This document shows, one piece after another, positions 48,042 to 61,054 of a stretch of DNA of 64,000 bases. The stretch is from Saccharomyces mikatae IFO 1815 (lineage: Eukaryota; Ascomycota; Saccharomycetes; Saccharomycetales; Saccharomycetaceae): positions 558,001-622,000 of the forward strand of contig NC_079270.1 of the NCBI RefSeq assembly GCF_947241705.1, written 5' to 3'. Each line of letters opens with the position of its first letter. Positions within the stretch are counted from its first letter, which is position 1. The position numbers were made by a program, and so were the translations under genes. The notes under the pieces were generated by a model that was not told where the DNA came from, searched no databases, and saw only the letters and a program-made list of their open reading frames with translations.

Positions 48042-49913
48042 ATGCTGTCCACACATTTGCGGACCGTCACAGTAAAGCGGACATTGCTTCCGATTACAAG
48101 TCATCTCATAAAACACTTTGTTCGTGCTTACACTGTTGCTAATCGTGGAAATTGTAGATCTTCAATAGCGCCTTATAAGAGCCTATTGCCCGTTCAATGT
48201 TTGATTTCTCAAAGATTTATACGGTCGTTCCCAACGAATGATAAGTTAATTACCAAAGCTTCCAATATTGAAACCATTTTACTAAGAAAGAATAATGAGC
48301 GAAAGTTCAAGCAATCGCTCTTAGCAGACGCAAAAAATTTTCAAGAGAGGTTCAAAATCAATGTAAAGTGGATTCTTATTAAAAATAACAGGCCGTTCTC
48401 TATGAACGAGATAAGTATTATAGCTTCTTGGTTGATATTGTCGCAAATTTTATGGCTTATACTGAGCACTACTACTTTCTTTTCCTTCTATCTTTTCGTT
48501 GTCAATTCTGTTTTCAGTCAAGAATACATTCATGAAAAAAAAATTTATGAAAAGCTTCTGAAATTCTTGTTGAAGGACCATAAGCACTCTGGCCAAGATT
48601 TGGAGATAAGTTTCTCTCCGGAAGATAAAACTTCAACAGCGGTTGTATTATCTCCAGACTGGGAGTCAAACTCAATACTTATAAAAAGGTTAAACATAAA
48701 GGATGAAGATTTAGACCTGGACTTAAAGTTTCATCACATCAACCTGAACGTTTCTTTGAAAAGTTGGCTACTTGGTAAGGGATTGATTTCAAATATTTCC
48801 ATATATGGCATCAGAGGCTCCTTGGATTTGTCCAGGTTTATCAGCTTGATAAACTCCTTTCAAGGTGATCTAAAAAGTGAGAATTTTGTTAAACTTTCAA
48901 ATAATATTGAAATTACAGATTCGGAAATTTTTTTGAAGCAATCTCTGAGCGAACCAGAAACCCCAATGTTAAAATTTTCCATTTATAATTTATCTTTACC
49001 ACAGCTTAGATTAGACCATTTTATTTCTGATGTTCTGAATGCCAAGTCATTTTCTGGTTCGATAAATAACTCTCTTTTCAACTTATTCAAGAGGCAACAA
49101 AAGTTAACAGCAGTTATTGAAAATAGCAACAACAAAAAGATGACAACGTCAAAATTTGATTTCATCGATAATAATGAGGGAAAATATCAAACAGTAACTC
49201 GCCAGGATGATCACAATTATATAACAACGTTAAGATTGAACTTTATTAACATCAACGATTTGAAATTTAACGATGACGGAAAATTCAATTGGTTAAAAGA
49301 CGGCCAAGTCGAGATACTGGCTGATATAATGCTAACAAACTCTACTTCTCATCTATCATCGAAATCCAAGTACGCAGTGGTGGATTTAAAGGTAACTTGT
49401 AGAGACTTGAAAACAACTTTTCCTCAGGAGCCTCCAGTATTGTCTACGGGAGATAGTATTGTTTCATTAGATGAATTGAAACCTATTATAACATTCATTA
49501 ACTCATATGAAGGAATGGCTAATCCTATACTAAAGGAGTTTACAGAGAACGAAAGATTGAAGAACTCTATAATCTGGAGCTCGCCTAATGTCTCGATTAA
49601 TAGACAAAGAAAGTCGTATCCGCTAACTACAAAGGTCACTTCCAATTCCACTAAGGAAATCATAAAATTTCATAATCAACCAAACTACGACACTAATGAG
49701 ATTGTTTTACGATGTAAGATGGTCAAAAACGTGTCAGACCTACAGCTGATTAACATCAATCAAATATTAGACCAAATTACTATGGAATTATACGTCGACT
49801 TAACTAAAATAGTAGAAGACTGGGAGTTTAGAAACAAAAATGATTGGATGAAACAATGGGGTACAACCTTTGCATCACAGTTATTGTTGTTTGGATTTGG
49901 TGCCATGGTTTGA
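48042..49913 (+). CDS. MDM32: Mdm32, mitochondrial inner-membrane morphology protein
   Basis: Mdm32 acts with Mdm31 in the inner membrane to keep mitochondrial shape, mtDNA nucleoids and lipid balance. It has 623 residues. The N-terminus (MLSTHLRTVTVKRTLLPITSHL) is basic and hydroxylated, a presequence. One membrane segment lies at about 124-160 (IIASWLILSQILWLILSTTTFFSFYLFV), a second at the C-terminus (FASQLLLFGFGAMV). The large part between faces the intermembrane space and contains the Mdm31/32 family domain (SWLLGKGLISNISIYGIRGSLDLSRF). Confidence 0.95.
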   Translation: MLSTHLRTVTVKRTLLPITSHLIKHFVRAYTVANRGNCRSSIAPYKSLLPVQCLISQRFIRSFPTNDKLITKASNIETILLRKNNERKFKQSLLADAKNFQERFKINVKWILIKNNRPFSMNEISIIASWLILSQILWLILSTTTFFSFYLFVVNSVFSQEYIHEKKIYEKLLKFLLKDHKHSGQDLEISFSPEDKTSTAVVLSPDWESNSILIKRLNIKDEDLDLDLKFHHINLNVSLKSWLLGKGLISNISIYGIRGSLDLSRFISLINSFQGDLKSENFVKLSNNIEITDSEIFLKQSLSEPETPMLKFSIYNLSLPQLRLDHFISDVLNAKSFSGSINNSLFNLFKRQQKLTAVIENSNNKKMTTSKFDFIDNNEGKYQTVTRQDDHNYITTLRLNFININDLKFNDDGKFNWLKDGQVEILADIMLTNSTSHLSSKSKYAVVDLKVTCRDLKTTFPQEPPVLSTGDSIVSLDELKPIITFINSYEGMANPILKEFTENERLKNSIIWSSPNVSINRQRKSYPLTTKVTSNSTKEIIKFHNQPNYDTNEIVLRCKMVKNVSDLQLININQILDQITMELYVDLTKIVEDWEFRNKNDWMKQWGTTFASQLLLFGFGAMV

Positions 49914-50108
49914 CCATTATTCACATAACATATAGACTTAACCCTCTTTTTGCATTACAACTACCATAAAACCAGAATTAAAATATTAGTATCAAAAAAA
50001 AAAAAAAAGAAGTGAATAAATAAACCGAAAATAGCTATACCAATTATGTCACCTTAGCAACATGCATAAAATATAATATGTAGATAGTAAGTACTTTAAA
50101 TTATATAT

Positions 50109-50678
50109 TCAAGCCATATCGTTACTCAGGTTCTCTTTTTTATCTTCATTAACCTTGGCGCCCGTCGATTTATCGATTTTTACGACAGGCATGAATGTTG
50201 TTTCCTTCACGCTTATTGCCTTGTTTAGTTTAGCACCAATCCCCAATCCATCAGGGTGCATCCGCGAGATATCTGCATTGTCTTTTTTGCTGTTGTGTTC
50301 CTTGCCTCCTTTAACATCCTCCTCATCGCTTTCCCATCCCATACCTCGGAGTAGTGCATCTCCAAACTCCTCGAAAGGTACTTCACTGTATTCTTTTTCA
50401 GTGACATATTCCACCAAAGAGGTATCGTTTTTTTTGGCATTTGAATTTTCCTTCAGTTTGATTACTAGTCTTTTTTTGAGAGATGATTCCTCATCAAGAT
50501 CGAATTTGTCAATACTTTGAATCTTTATCTTATTTTGAGATTTATGCGAAATACTTGTTACTTCCGCATTCTCCCAGTTAAATAGGTTAACCTTCTGGGA
50601 AGAGCTCTTTTTTTTTACCTTTTTGGTGATGTTCTTTTTCAAGTTCTTGTTTCCTAATTTGAGTGAGATTTTATTCAT
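50109..50678 (-). CDS. SPP2: Spp2, G-patch activator of the Prp2 spliceosomal helicase
   Basis: Spp2 binds and stimulates the DEAH ATPase Prp2 just before the first splicing step. It has 189 residues. The N-terminal half is Lys/Ser-rich (MNKISLKLGNKNLKKN). The G-patch-like core is FEEFGDALLRGMGWESDEED (about residues 101-120), and HPDGLGIGAKLNKA lies further down. Small size and core motif agree with S. cerevisiae Spp2 (about 185). A Reb1 site lies ~220 bp upstream. Confidence 0.94.
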   Translation of the reverse strand: MNKISLKLGNKNLKKNITKKVKKKSSSQKVNLFNWENAEVTSISHKSQNKIKIQSIDKFDLDEESSLKKRLVIKLKENSNAKKNDTSLVEYVTEKEYSEVPFEEFGDALLRGMGWESDEEDVKGGKEHNSKKDNADISRMHPDGLGIGAKLNKAISVKETTFMPVVKIDKSTGAKVNEDKKENLSNDMA

Positions 50679-51287
50679 TTCAACATCCTATCTCTATATC
50701 TTGCCTTCCTGCACGTCTTCGTTTTGACTGACACCTATTAAGTGACAATCATCAAACGGTCTTTCTACTAGCATATTCTTCTTAAATTTGTCCGGGTAAC
50801 AAATGTATAGCGCCCGACTAACTGATAGGGAAAGTACAGTATCTTTCACCCTAAGTGGATGTGTGCCAGGCCTAAATAGGTTAATAATAATATGAAACGG
50901 GTAATTTGACAACGAAGTTGTTTCTATATATTGAACTGTTTATTAGCATTACTTCATGTTCCGTATTCTGTGTAGGTGGGTATGAAGTGATTGTGTAGCG
51001 CAATTGAGATTATAAAAAAATCTATGATGCTTGTTCAATCTGGGTTTTAAAGGTATTCTGCTAGACCTCTTGCTATGTTTTTACAAGTTGAAATTGGTAT
51101 TTGTAATCCAATTAAGAAATAACTGTGTCCTGTTTAATATAATTTTATAGCTAAACAGTTTGGAGAAAGAACACACTACACATAGTTAACTCATTCTTTA
51201 ATTGCTTACATTTTATAATCATATTTTAGGAACTATTTACGCAATTTCTTGACCACACGTTATATCAAATTCCCTATAAAATTGGTT
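50679..51287. other. SPP2 promoter / SMP3 3' region
   Basis: 609 bp. It contains the Reb1 site below. A 72-codon minus-strand frame (50694-50912) starts with TTG and shows no motif. I call nothing else. Confidence 0.5.
50898..50904 (+). promoter_or_regulatory. Reb1 site upstream of SPP2
   Basis: CGGGTAA, the Reb1 core, ~220 bp upstream of the SPP2 ATG, between SPP2 and the SMP3 3' end. Confidence 0.5.
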
Positions 51288-52835
51288 TTACAACAGCTCG
51301 ATTGAATACACTGTAAGCCCGGGTTTAAAAGTCGTATAATCGTTAAAATCAAAATGATCAAGATCTAAATGGAATAAATAATGCCTTTTTGATATTAACT
51401 TCACTGTTTCATCTCTCATCAATTTCTTCACCTCTGAAATCATCGAATCGGGTGTTATTAAAGTTAGTGGAGTCTCTAATCCATTTAGACGTAATTTTGT
51501 GATTGTTTCCTCCAAAAGTGGCAGGTCGCAGCCTTTGAGGTCTATTACATGATGGGTGCCTAGTTTGAATGCTATTTCATTTAAAGATTCAACGCCATCT
51601 TTCGAATTGACGATTGAGGAGATTGTTATTGCATCGTCCATATACATCCATGTGGGTGGCGAATATGTTTTCCACCATATGTGGACACCCATCGGCTCAG
51701 TATGAAAGTGAAAGTAATCTCCTAAAAATTGAATTATTCCGCCTTGATGTGAAATTCCCATGATGAAAGCCATGATTATGTTAAAAAGAAACCAAGTTCC
51801 TTTAAACATTTTTTTGCCCATTAACGCCGAGCTCAGAGGTGTCCAGTTTAAGTTTGTCACAAATAATGGAACTAGCGGTATCAGAAATCTCAGTTCTTGG
51901 TGCTGAAAAAGTGAGAGGAAAATCATACCTGATACTATTGAGTATGTAGACAAACTATCGAGTTTGTAACCAGATAGAATCGCTAATAGCAATACAGGGC
52001 CCAGTACTTGCGGTAAATTGACCAGTAAATGAGTGTATCTTGGATGCAATCCATGTAACTGTAAATTCTGGACATCAAGATTATATTTCAAATTATTCAA
52101 AGGTGCAATAACAAGTCTTTCTCCGCCATTGAAAATATATGTGTCAATAAAAACAAATAGAAAAGAGAAAAATATAGATGAAAGTAAAAGTAAGGAGAAG
52201 GACTGCCAATGAACCCGGTAATACTTCCAAAATAGAATCAAGCACGGTAATAAAATAAACGCAGGGAAAGTGACCCTATTAAAAACGCCAAGACTAAACA
52301 GTAGTCCCAATAAAATCGATTCTTTGAATTTTCTCTTCGTAATATTTTCTTCGTTCACCATGTTCTCCATTACAATCAATGTCGACATCAAAATAAGAGT
52401 CTCGATGGAATTGGAAAACGTGTGCGTTTGGTACGTCCAGGTCACGTAAGAAGTTAAAATTATCCCCTTTTTCATAGATTGTACCGCCCTTTTGTCACTC
52501 CTCATCAATTTTGGAATTATAAAATGACAGCACAATACGATCATTACGTAGTTTTGTAATCTCATTAGATACAGGATTAATATTGGGTTACTCTGAGCGT
52601 TGGGAAAAGATTTTAAAATCGTGAACAATGGTCCATAGAACAAAAGTAAAGGGACGTAACTTCTAGCAGCAAAGCTAGGTTCAAATTCCCATGGTACAGT
52701 ACCTTTGGCCTTTGTAAACTGCATAACCAAAATCTCAATGCATTGAAAATGTTCATCTGGATGAATATACGATGGGCTCAACCCTAGCATTAGTCCGATA
52801 GCACAGACTAAATAGGGCCACAACTGATACCCCAT
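51288..52835 (-). CDS. SMP3: Smp3, alpha-1,2-mannosyltransferase adding the fourth GPI mannose
   Basis: Smp3 is an ER membrane glycosyltransferase that adds the fourth mannose to GPI precursors. It is essential in yeast. It has 515 residues from MGYQLWPYL. The frame stays open 56 codons further up but only from a GTG, and S. cerevisiae starts here, so I set the start at 52835. The lumenal signature HPDEHFQCIEI of the PIG-B/ALG12 family is near residue 24. About ten hydrophobic helices follow, with FNRVTFPAF and HQELRFLIPLVPL family motifs and a soluble C-terminal part from ~400. Confidence 0.95.
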   Translation of the reverse strand: MGYQLWPYLVCAIGLMLGLSPSYIHPDEHFQCIEILVMQFTKAKGTVPWEFEPSFAARSYVPLLLFYGPLFTILKSFPNAQSNPILILYLMRLQNYVMIVLCCHFIIPKLMRSDKRAVQSMKKGIILTSYVTWTYQTHTFSNSIETLILMSTLIVMENMVNEENITKRKFKESILLGLLFSLGVFNRVTFPAFILLPCLILFWKYYRVHWQSFSLLLLSSIFFSFLFVFIDTYIFNGGERLVIAPLNNLKYNLDVQNLQLHGLHPRYTHLLVNLPQVLGPVLLLAILSGYKLDSLSTYSIVSGMIFLSLFQHQELRFLIPLVPLFVTNLNWTPLSSALMGKKMFKGTWFLFNIIMAFIMGISHQGGIIQFLGDYFHFHTEPMGVHIWWKTYSPPTWMYMDDAITISSIVNSKDGVESLNEIAFKLGTHHVIDLKGCDLPLLEETITKLRLNGLETPLTLITPDSMISEVKKLMRDETVKLISKRHYLFHLDLDHFDFNDYTTFKPGLTVYSIELL

Positions 52836-53933
<1,098 letters not shown>

Positions 53934-54461
53934 CTTTTGGTAGAACCACTTTGTCATTATCTTATATATATCCTTTTTGCAGTTTTCAACTCATGTATAT
54001 ACTCATCTGTTATGTAGTTTTTAAATCATAATGCGCAGCAAAAGGTTTTCCTTCCTCAATAAGCACTAAGTAAACTCATCGATGTGCATAACCGCAATAA
54101 TGTCCTAAAATGAATACCGTGTATATATTCCTTATAATTTTATACTTAAGTTATTATTTATGAGTTAGATGTCTAGACTTCTCCGCATAAAGTTCATTAG
54201 TATATTATGAAAAAACTAAAGCTTACACTAGATAAAAATGCAAAATAGGGACTAGAAATGAACACTGGGAGTTCCTATTTTAATCGTCATTCTTCTAAAT
54301 ATTTTCTGATGCCCGAAGATTCTCTCGATTAGTCGGAAAGACATGCTACATCTTGTTCTTTTATCGTTATTGTTTACTTGCTTGCCCTTCTTTTAGCAAG
54401 GTCCGCAAAGATAAGTTTTTTTTTTTCTTTTGTTAGTTTCTTAAAGTTACAATATTGCTTC
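53934..54461. other. Convergent MRPL23/RPB2 3' region
   Basis: 528 bp between converging stops, AT-rich with TATATATC near 53965 and a T11 run beside the RPB2 stop. No gene is seen. Confidence 0.55.
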
Positions 54462-57400
54462 TTAAAAATCTCTTGAACGATCGGTATATAAACGTGGTGT
54501 GATGTTCATAGCCATCAGTTCTTGGAATAACAACTTTGCAGCATATGGTATATGAATTTGGTAGATATCAATCTTGTTATCACACCCCTTACATTCGAAT
54601 TGGTTATGATTTAATTTAGCAATAACTGTCATCAGCCCGCAAATACCACAAATATGGACTCTAAAGGCATCGGATGCTTCCATCAATCTCTCCTTCAAGA
54701 ACGAAGCAGCACCATGTGCGATCATACAGTCACGTTCCATCTCACCGAATCTCAAACCACCATCTCTTGATCTACCCTCCACTGGCTGTCTTGTCAAGAC
54801 TTGCATTGGACCACGAGCTCTGGCATGAATTTTGTCATCCACCATATGTCTTAATCGTTGATAATATGTAGGACCAAAGAAAATTTGGGCCATCAGCTTT
54901 TTACCCGTGTGACCATTGTACATCACTTCAAACCCACGAGATTGGTAGCCATGTTCACGTAATAGTTTAGATATCCCCTCTACTGTAATGTCCGTAAATG
55001 GAGAGGCATCACCTTCATTACCGGATAGTGCAGCTACTTTACTCAATAAACATTCGATTAAATGGGCAACAGTCATACGAGATGGAATAGCATGAGGATT
55101 GATGATTAAATCAGGAACAATACCTTCTGCTGTAAATGGCATATCTTCTCTACGATATGTTATACCAATAGTACCCTTTTGACCATGACGAGAAGCAAAT
55201 TTGTCACCAATTTGAGGAACCTTTGTAGTTCTTACACGCACTTTAACAAACTTTAACCCATCTTGGTTTGTTGTCACTAAAACTTGATCAACAATACCAT
55301 TTTCCGTACTTCTCAATGGTGTTGAAGCATCACGCTTAGAATGGTACGCTGTTCTTTGACCAAGTTCTTCCTCATCTGGTGATATTGGAGTAGTCTTACC
55401 AATAATTACATCTTCTCCTGAAACCCTAACACCAGGTGCGATGAGACCATCATCATCTAACTTGTCGTATGTGCCATGCTTCATCCTTAGAGTGTTTGTA
55501 CGCTGTGGCTTTTCAAAAGTTTCCGTTATAGACATACCATACTTCTTTTCTTGATCCATATAGGATCTGAAAAATAATGATCTGAACAGCCCACGATCAA
55601 TTGAGGATTGGTTCATAATCATAGAATCTTCTTGGTTGTAACCTGAGTAACATGCAATAGCGACAATGGCATTTTGACCCGCAGGTAATTCTCTAAACTT
55701 CAAATACTCCATTGCACGTGTAGTACCCAACGGCTTTTGAGGGTAATATAGAATATTGGCCATAGTATCCATACGGACATTATAATTAGTTAAAAACACA
55801 CCCATGGCTTGCTTACCCATAGCAGATTGGTAAGTATTACGTGGAGATTGGTTATGGTCAGGAAATGGAATGATGGACGCAGCAACACCAAGAATCATAG
55901 ATGGATGAATTTCACAGTGCGTGAAAGTTGTAGCGTGGTGTGACACTCTGATACGTTTGGCAGGATCCACATCAAGATCGTTTTCCTCATTACCCTCCGC
56001 AGGCTCGAGATCTTCGGGTTGCATAGCGATCAATATGGATTCTTCTTCTTCAGCATCAATGTACTCTACTAGACCTTCATTTAATAACGATGACCATGTG
56101 TATTCCTCTACGTCTTCAAATCCACCTTCAATATCTTGATATTCCGTAGCCATCAGTTTAGCAATATGACCTTTCCTTACTTTTAATTCCTTATGGCCTA
56201 ACGATTCATCGTCTTCAACAATAAACAATGGTCTATAAACCCTACCAGCATCTGTGAAAATTTTTAGTTCTTTTTCACGAATATCTCTGATCATAGAGAC
56301 CTCTGGATTAATATCGCCCTTTCTTCTCAATGTTCTCAAGGTTTCCATTAATCTAGCTGGGTTCCTGTGAACACCGTGCCACACACCGTTAACAAAAACT
56401 CTTGTGGCATCAGGTGATTGATGTGGCACGTAATCTTCTAACGGTTCCATACCCCATTCACTCAAAAAGGTGATGATAGGCATTGGATCTGTACCAACAG
56501 AAATACAAGACATCAGTGAGAGGTTTTTAACTAAACCACACGCTTGGCCCTCTGGAGTTTCTGCAGGACAGACCAACCCCCAATGTGTATTATGCAGTTG
56601 ACGTGGTTTGGCTAATTTACCATCACGACCGATAGGAGTGTTTGTTCTTCTTAAATGTGATAGAGTGGAAGAATAAGTGTAACGGTTCAAAACTTGAGAA
56701 ACACCTGCTCTTGAAGACATGGCTTTCTTTTGTTCACCCCAGTTACCAGTGGCTAAGGCATACTTCAATCCCGATGTTATGGTCTTTGCGTTAATAGCTA
56801 ACTTCATGTTAAAGTCGTGGGCTTCCTCCACGGTCCTTTGCATGTAACGGAAAATATCTTTAGTCAATTTTTTGAATAAAGTCTTGAAAAGTTGGGCCAA
56901 TAATGGACCTGCCAAATCTAATCTCTTTTTCCCGAAATGATCACGATCATCTTGGTCTTTACGATCTAAAGCACATAGTAATAATCTGTTAATCATATAA
57001 CCTAAGAAAAATGCCTTTCTACTTTCAAAACCTTCTAACTGAGTAATATGAGGTAAAAATTCTTTCTGCAAAATGTCTTTTGCATACTGAATTCTTTTCT
57101 CTTTTTTAATACCAAGAGCAGTACCACGGCGACCAATAAAGTCCAATGCAGTTTCACGATCTTGAATAACGAACCCGTCTTCGACACAAGGTTTCAGCAT
57201 TTCTAACATTTGCCAGTCATTTACGTCGTAGCAAATATGCTCTAGAATTTCACCATCCGGAATAATACCCAAAGCTCTGAATATTATTACAATAGGAATG
57301 TCCTGTTTAATATAGGGCAAAGTGGCTTTAATAGTACGGGCCGAACTACCTTCACGGCCATAAAGTTTGACTTGAAGGGTACTGATAAATCTAGAACCCT

Positions 57401-58136
57401 TTTCAAGGGCAGATCTAATTTCTGCCACATGAGAAATTGGGGATGGTGCAGCCTTTTTGAACACTTGAACAATATTACCTGCAGAACGCTCTTGTGCAAT
57501 CAAAACCTTCTCAGAACCATTAATGATAAAATAACCACCCATATCAAAGGGACATTCTTTTAACTTGTATAAATCTGACTCTGTGGCTTCACTTAGGTAA
57601 CAATTTTTTGATCTTAACATAATAGGTAAACGACCAATGAAAACTTTTCCACTTTCGCTGTCATCCTCGGATTCTTCAGCGATTAATTCGTACTTCAGTT
57701 CCCTACCTGGAACATCGATAGCTTCATAGGTTCTCTTCTTGACATCGACGAATAAACCAGATGAATACGTCAAATTACGTAAACGTGCTTCCTGTGGGTA
57801 TAGCGCATGAGTTACACCATCAGATTCATTTACCATAGGCTTTGTCACGTAAATTTTGCCAAAACTAATTTCGTATTTTCTACTAATGTTATCTGCTTCG
57901 GTAGTATGCTGTGCCAACTGCTCCAAAATCAAAGTGGAATCCTCGCAAATGATGTCCTGTAAGGTATAATCGACGAATTGATTGAAGGAGTCAAGTTGTT
58001 GTGAAACTAAACCTTTCTCGCGAAAAAATGCGGATATGACAGCCCACGAATCTTCGGCAGTAATCGGAGCGCTTTCATCTTCAAATCCATATGGGTCCTC
58101 ATCATAATACTTTTCCGAGTTAGCAACGTCAGACAT
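54462..58136 (-). CDS. RPB2: Rpb2, second-largest subunit of RNA polymerase II
   Basis: Rpb2 forms half of the Pol II active centre. It has 1224 residues, exactly the yeast length. Landmarks: lobe and protrusion in the N-terminal half ([17 protein letters not shown]), fork loop region, [20 protein letters not shown], the hybrid-binding [28 protein letters not shown], and the C-terminal zinc site [23 protein letters not shown] before the anchor. It is almost unchanged against S. cerevisiae. It is essential, and no lesion is seen. Confidence 0.98.
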   Translation of the reverse strand: MSDVANSEKYYDEDPYGFEDESAPITAEDSWAVISAFFREKGLVSQQLDSFNQFVDYTLQDIICEDSTLILEQLAQHTTEADNISRKYEISFGKIYVTKPMVNESDGVTHALYPQEARLRNLTYSSGLFVDVKKRTYEAIDVPGRELKYELIAEESEDDSESGKVFIGRLPIMLRSKNCYLSEATESDLYKLKECPFDMGGYFIINGSEKVLIAQERSAGNIVQVFKKAAPSPISHVAEIRSALEKGSRFISTLQVKLYGREGSSARTIKATLPYIKQDIPIVIIFRALGIIPDGEILEHICYDVNDWQMLEMLKPCVEDGFVIQDRETALDFIGRRGTALGIKKEKRIQYAKDILQKEFLPHITQLEGFESRKAFFLGYMINRLLLCALDRKDQDDRDHFGKKRLDLAGPLLAQLFKTLFKKLTKDIFRYMQRTVEEAHDFNMKLAINAKTITSGLKYALATGNWGEQKKAMSSRAGVSQVLNRYTYSSTLSHLRRTNTPIGRDGKLAKPRQLHNTHWGLVCPAETPEGQACGLVKNLSLMSCISVGTDPMPIITFLSEWGMEPLEDYVPHQSPDATRVFVNGVWHGVHRNPARLMETLRTLRRKGDINPEVSMIRDIREKELKIFTDAGRVYRPLFIVEDDESLGHKELKVRKGHIAKLMATEYQDIEGGFEDVEEYTWSSLLNEGLVEYIDAEEEESILIAMQPEDLEPAEGNEENDLDVDPAKRIRVSHHATTFTHCEIHPSMILGVAASIIPFPDHNQSPRNTYQSAMGKQAMGVFLTNYNVRMDTMANILYYPQKPLGTTRAMEYLKFRELPAGQNAIVAIACYSGYNQEDSMIMNQSSIDRGLFRSLFFRSYMDQEKKYGMSITETFEKPQRTNTLRMKHGTYDKLDDDGLIAPGVRVSGEDVIIGKTTPISPDEEELGQRTAYHSKRDASTPLRSTENGIVDQVLVTTNQDGLKFVKVRVRTTKVPQIGDKFASRHGQKGTIGITYRREDMPFTAEGIVPDLIINPHAIPSRMTVAHLIECLLSKVAALSGNEGDASPFTDITVEGISKLLREHGYQSRGFEVMYNGHTGKKLMAQIFFGPTYYQRLRHMVDDKIHARARGPMQVLTRQPVEGRSRDGGLRFGEMERDCMIAHGAASFLKERLMEASDAFRVHICGICGLMTVIAKLNHNQFECKGCDNKIDIYQIHIPYAAKLLFQELMAMNITPRLYTDRSRDF

Positions 58137-59068
58137 CTTTATTGTTTTTTTTTTACTACTTGTTTTCTTTTCTGTTGTCCCTGAGTTTCTATAATATGGA
58201 GCTTATACGATGTCTTGTTTCCGTTCTTGTGTTCTGTATTTTAGTTGTTAACTATTAATTTCTTCCTTTGAAATATACGATATACAAAAATTATGCGAAC
58301 CGTTTGCAAATCTGAGGAAAAGAAGTGAGTGCGATATCCAAATACCCTAATGTAATAAAGCTGCTCCCTACTTAGAGAAAACACTATCCGTTATAGTTGC
58401 TGAAAGTAGTGGCCAGCTTACTATTGCATGAATTACCACCTATTTCTTGTTTGTTTGCCACTTTTTCAACTGCTAACTACGAGGAAGTGAAAAAGAAAAA
58501 AATAGAAAAGCGAAAAAAATCATTTTAAACGCCTTGTAGGGTAACAGTATACTTTTAGATTGGCGCTAATCATGTGCTGCAGTACAGGATTTTTACATAA
58601 TATGTTATCTCAATGAGGAACTACTACGTTAGGCAGTAGCTAAGGAATACTACGACCAACACATAAATTATCCATCGAGTCATTATATTTCCAAAGGTTA
58701 AGCACCAATCCTGCACTACAAGAATAGTCACTGGGGTGCACTTTTTTATTGGTATTTTTTTTCAATGTAATGTACTGTTAGAACAACTCTATTTTTTTTC
58801 TCTTTATGCATCCTTTCATTATGTTCATTGTACCACGTTTAACTATAGCGTGATTCTATAAATCTTTGAGGAAGGGCAAAAAAAATCATTAACGTATTAC
58901 TAAGAAAGAACGATATTATTTATTTATTATTTTGTTTCTTAAAAATGCATACACATGCATAGATACTTATGGTGACTTTTGTATCTTGTGAACTCAGTTT
59001 TGTCTCACGCCTCAGACATACTGGTTACTTTATAGATTACTACGATGGCAAGAAAAAGGAAAACTACT
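58137..59068. other. RPB2 promoter / ATG40 3' region
   Basis: 932 bp. It has T-rich tracts near the RPB2 start (58141-58152) and at 58741-58802. I found no confident Abf1 or Reb1 consensus and no RNA gene. Confidence 0.5.
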
Positions 59069-59839
59069 CTAATCCAGTTCTGCTCTTTCCTCTAAAATGT
59101 CCTCCATAAAATCATAGTCATTGGGAAACTCCGTGCTTGTATAATTCTGTTCAAAAGACGACGATTGTTGTGAAGATTTTTGGTACGCGGCTCCATTCTT
59201 TGTAGATTCACGATTACCGTTTTGATATTGATTTCTGTCGCCTTGTGGTTTATCTATTACAAAGGGTCTCACTCTCGTCAAAATCAGATTCTGTAGGAAA
59301 TCAGAAGCTTTTGATAAGTAGTATGTACGTGGAAATTCGTATCTTTCCGTTACAGAGATTAGAATCTGGGTTAATTTACCAAATAAGAATTTGTCATTGG
59401 TGTCATCCGCAAACCAAATATTATAAATAGAAGAGAACAGTAGGTAACTGTTAAAGTTTGGCTCTGTTATCTTATTAAGGAACCCAGTAATCTTGCCTTG
59501 AGATTCCATAAACCCAATGAAATCATATACCAATTCTCTTGTTAAGCAAATACTTCCAAACAACATCAGTAAAGAGGTGAACGGTAAGAAATTCAAAAAG
59601 GCATCGATAGGAGTATAGAGATAAATAAAGTGTATGAATTCGTAAAGACTCCAATATTTTAGCAGCGATTTATAAATTGTGATGACCACTGGAGATTGGC
59701 CTAATGAAGTAGCGGTTTTAGCAGCACTTGCCTTTGAGAAGTTAATGGAAGACGTCAGATAAACCACTTCAAGTGTTAGTTGCAACGGAATGGCCACCGA
59801 GGTAAGCAAAAATAAAGGCCATAAGATTAAGTTAAACAT
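59069..59839 (-). CDS. ATG40: Atg40, ER-phagy receptor
   Basis: Atg40 is a reticulon/REEP-like ER membrane protein that links cortical ER to Atg8 for selective autophagy. It has 256 residues. Hydrophobic segments in the first ~125 residues (FNLILWPLFLLTSVAIPLQL; SLYEFIHFIYLYTPIDAFLNFLPFTSLLMLFGSICL) make the membrane-bending hairpins. The polar tail is Gln/Asn/Ser-rich and ends NDYDFMEDILEERAELD, where YDFM (about 241-244) is the Atg8-interacting motif flanked by acidic residues. It diverges from PDR5 across 1.5 kb. Confidence 0.95.
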   Translation of the reverse strand: MFNLILWPLFLLTSVAIPLQLTLEVVYLTSSINFSKASAAKTATSLGQSPVVITIYKSLLKYWSLYEFIHFIYLYTPIDAFLNFLPFTSLLMLFGSICLTRELVYDFIGFMESQGKITGFLNKITEPNFNSYLLFSSIYNIWFADDTNDKFLFGKLTQILISVTERYEFPRTYYLSKASDFLQNLILTRVRPFVIDKPQGDRNQYQNGNRESTKNGAAYQKSSQQSSSFEQNYTSTEFPNDYDFMEDILEERAELD

Positions 59840-60124
59840 AGCTTTCTAGGATGTAATGAAAGACAGCGGGGAGGATGTTGGGAAGCAAAACAAAAAGAAA
59901 GAGTACTCTGAATTTTTTATATTCGATTTGATTAATTACTAATGTCGAGTTTGGATCGAACTAAAAATCAAAATGATACAATGTTACTCTTGCACGTGTA
60001 CTTCGTTGCTTAGAAAAGCTGTGTTCCACACACATTATCTTTTGTACGATTCTGAGCAGTAAAATCGATGCATATTAAGGGAGGCCCCAATACCTGCGGG
60101 CGGTAACCGCACCTTTCTACAGAG

Positions 60125-60131
60125 CGGGTAA
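60125..60131 (+). promoter_or_regulatory. Reb1-type site, ATG40 side
   Basis: CGGGTAA ~290 bp upstream of the ATG40 ATG. Only the seven-base core is present. Confidence 0.45.
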
Positions 60132-60795
60132 CAAAAATGACAGAAACCAAAATATAAACTAAAGAGAAGTGATAAGAACTGGGGAATATGAACAGTTCAT
60201 GGAAGGAAATATGTGATGTGTTTTTAGCATCGTGGCACAAGAAGTACCGTTAAATTGCCTTATCTTTGCTATATTACTTTGTAAGGACTACCATACATGT
60301 ACACATGTAATCTTTAATCTGGTACATATATCTCTGAATCGTTTGTTTGGTACATGTAGCCTTTTTTTAATGATGCCCAGAAATCATTTAAACGTCACAT
60401 AGTTTCTTAAACTTTAACATCAAAGATTAAAAAAATAAAAGTAGGCAGCTTCAAAGCTCCGAGACAAGACCAAAATATTAAAAAAAGGTTGAAGAGAGAA
60501 CAAAACACCTGAAAAAAAAGAAAGATTTCACATTCCAACCTTGTCACTACTGCCAATCGTTTAAGAGAGTGTCTTTTTAACGGATATCCTTTACTTATTA
60601 TTACATAGACCGTGATTTCGCAGTGTAAAGGATGGAACTCGATGGAAAATACATGTTATATAGGATCTTACTAATTAAAGCTTAAAAGCTTTTAGGCACA
60701 AATGTGTCGCATTCTGCGCCTTTTTTTAGCAGAGATGAGTAGCAAATGTGTGGATGCATCTATCGAGTCACATCTTTCTGCCAACTAACTAGTCG

Positions 60796-60803
60796 TCCGC
60801 GGA
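60796..60803. promoter_or_regulatory. Pdr1/Pdr3 response element 1 of PDR5
   Basis: TCCGCGGA, the perfect palindromic PDRE, 555 bp upstream of the PDR5 ATG. Confidence 0.88.
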
Positions 60804-60826
60804 GTGGCTATTTCGTCGGGTTGTTC

Positions 60827-60834
60827 CCCACGGA
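60827..60834. promoter_or_regulatory. Weak PDRE-like site of PDR5
   Basis: CCCACGGA is one base from the accepted variant TCCACGGA. It sits 23 bp after element 1. Confidence 0.45.
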
Positions 60835-60866
60835 AGCAAATGCTTCAAATCCAAGACCTCTCGCAT

Positions 60867-60874
60867 TCCGCGGA
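60867..60874. promoter_or_regulatory. Pdr1/Pdr3 response element 2 of PDR5
   Basis: TCCGCGGA within the longer palindrome ATTCCGCGGAAT (60865-60876). A perfect site. Confidence 0.9.
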
Positions 60875-60963
60875 ATGGACATACCCTGATGGCATGATGT
60901 TCTCAGACACGTACCTACTAAGACTCGGATGAGTGTGGGCTCAGCGCACTACAGACTCATCGT

Positions 60964-60971
60964 TCCGTGGA
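60964..60971. promoter_or_regulatory. Pdr1/Pdr3 response element 3 of PDR5
   Basis: TCCGTGGA in the context TTCCGTGGAA, an accepted degenerate PDRE. Confidence 0.85.
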
Positions 60972-61054
60972 AAGGTTGGTGCCTGAAAAAGAAAAGATCA
61001 AGCAGATCTGTCTGTATTCATACAGCTGTAATATGCTAAAAAAAAAGAAGTTTC

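Noticed and set aside
50694-50912. 72-codon minus-strand frame upstream of SPP2
   Set aside because: TTG start, crosses a Reb1 site, no recognisable domain.
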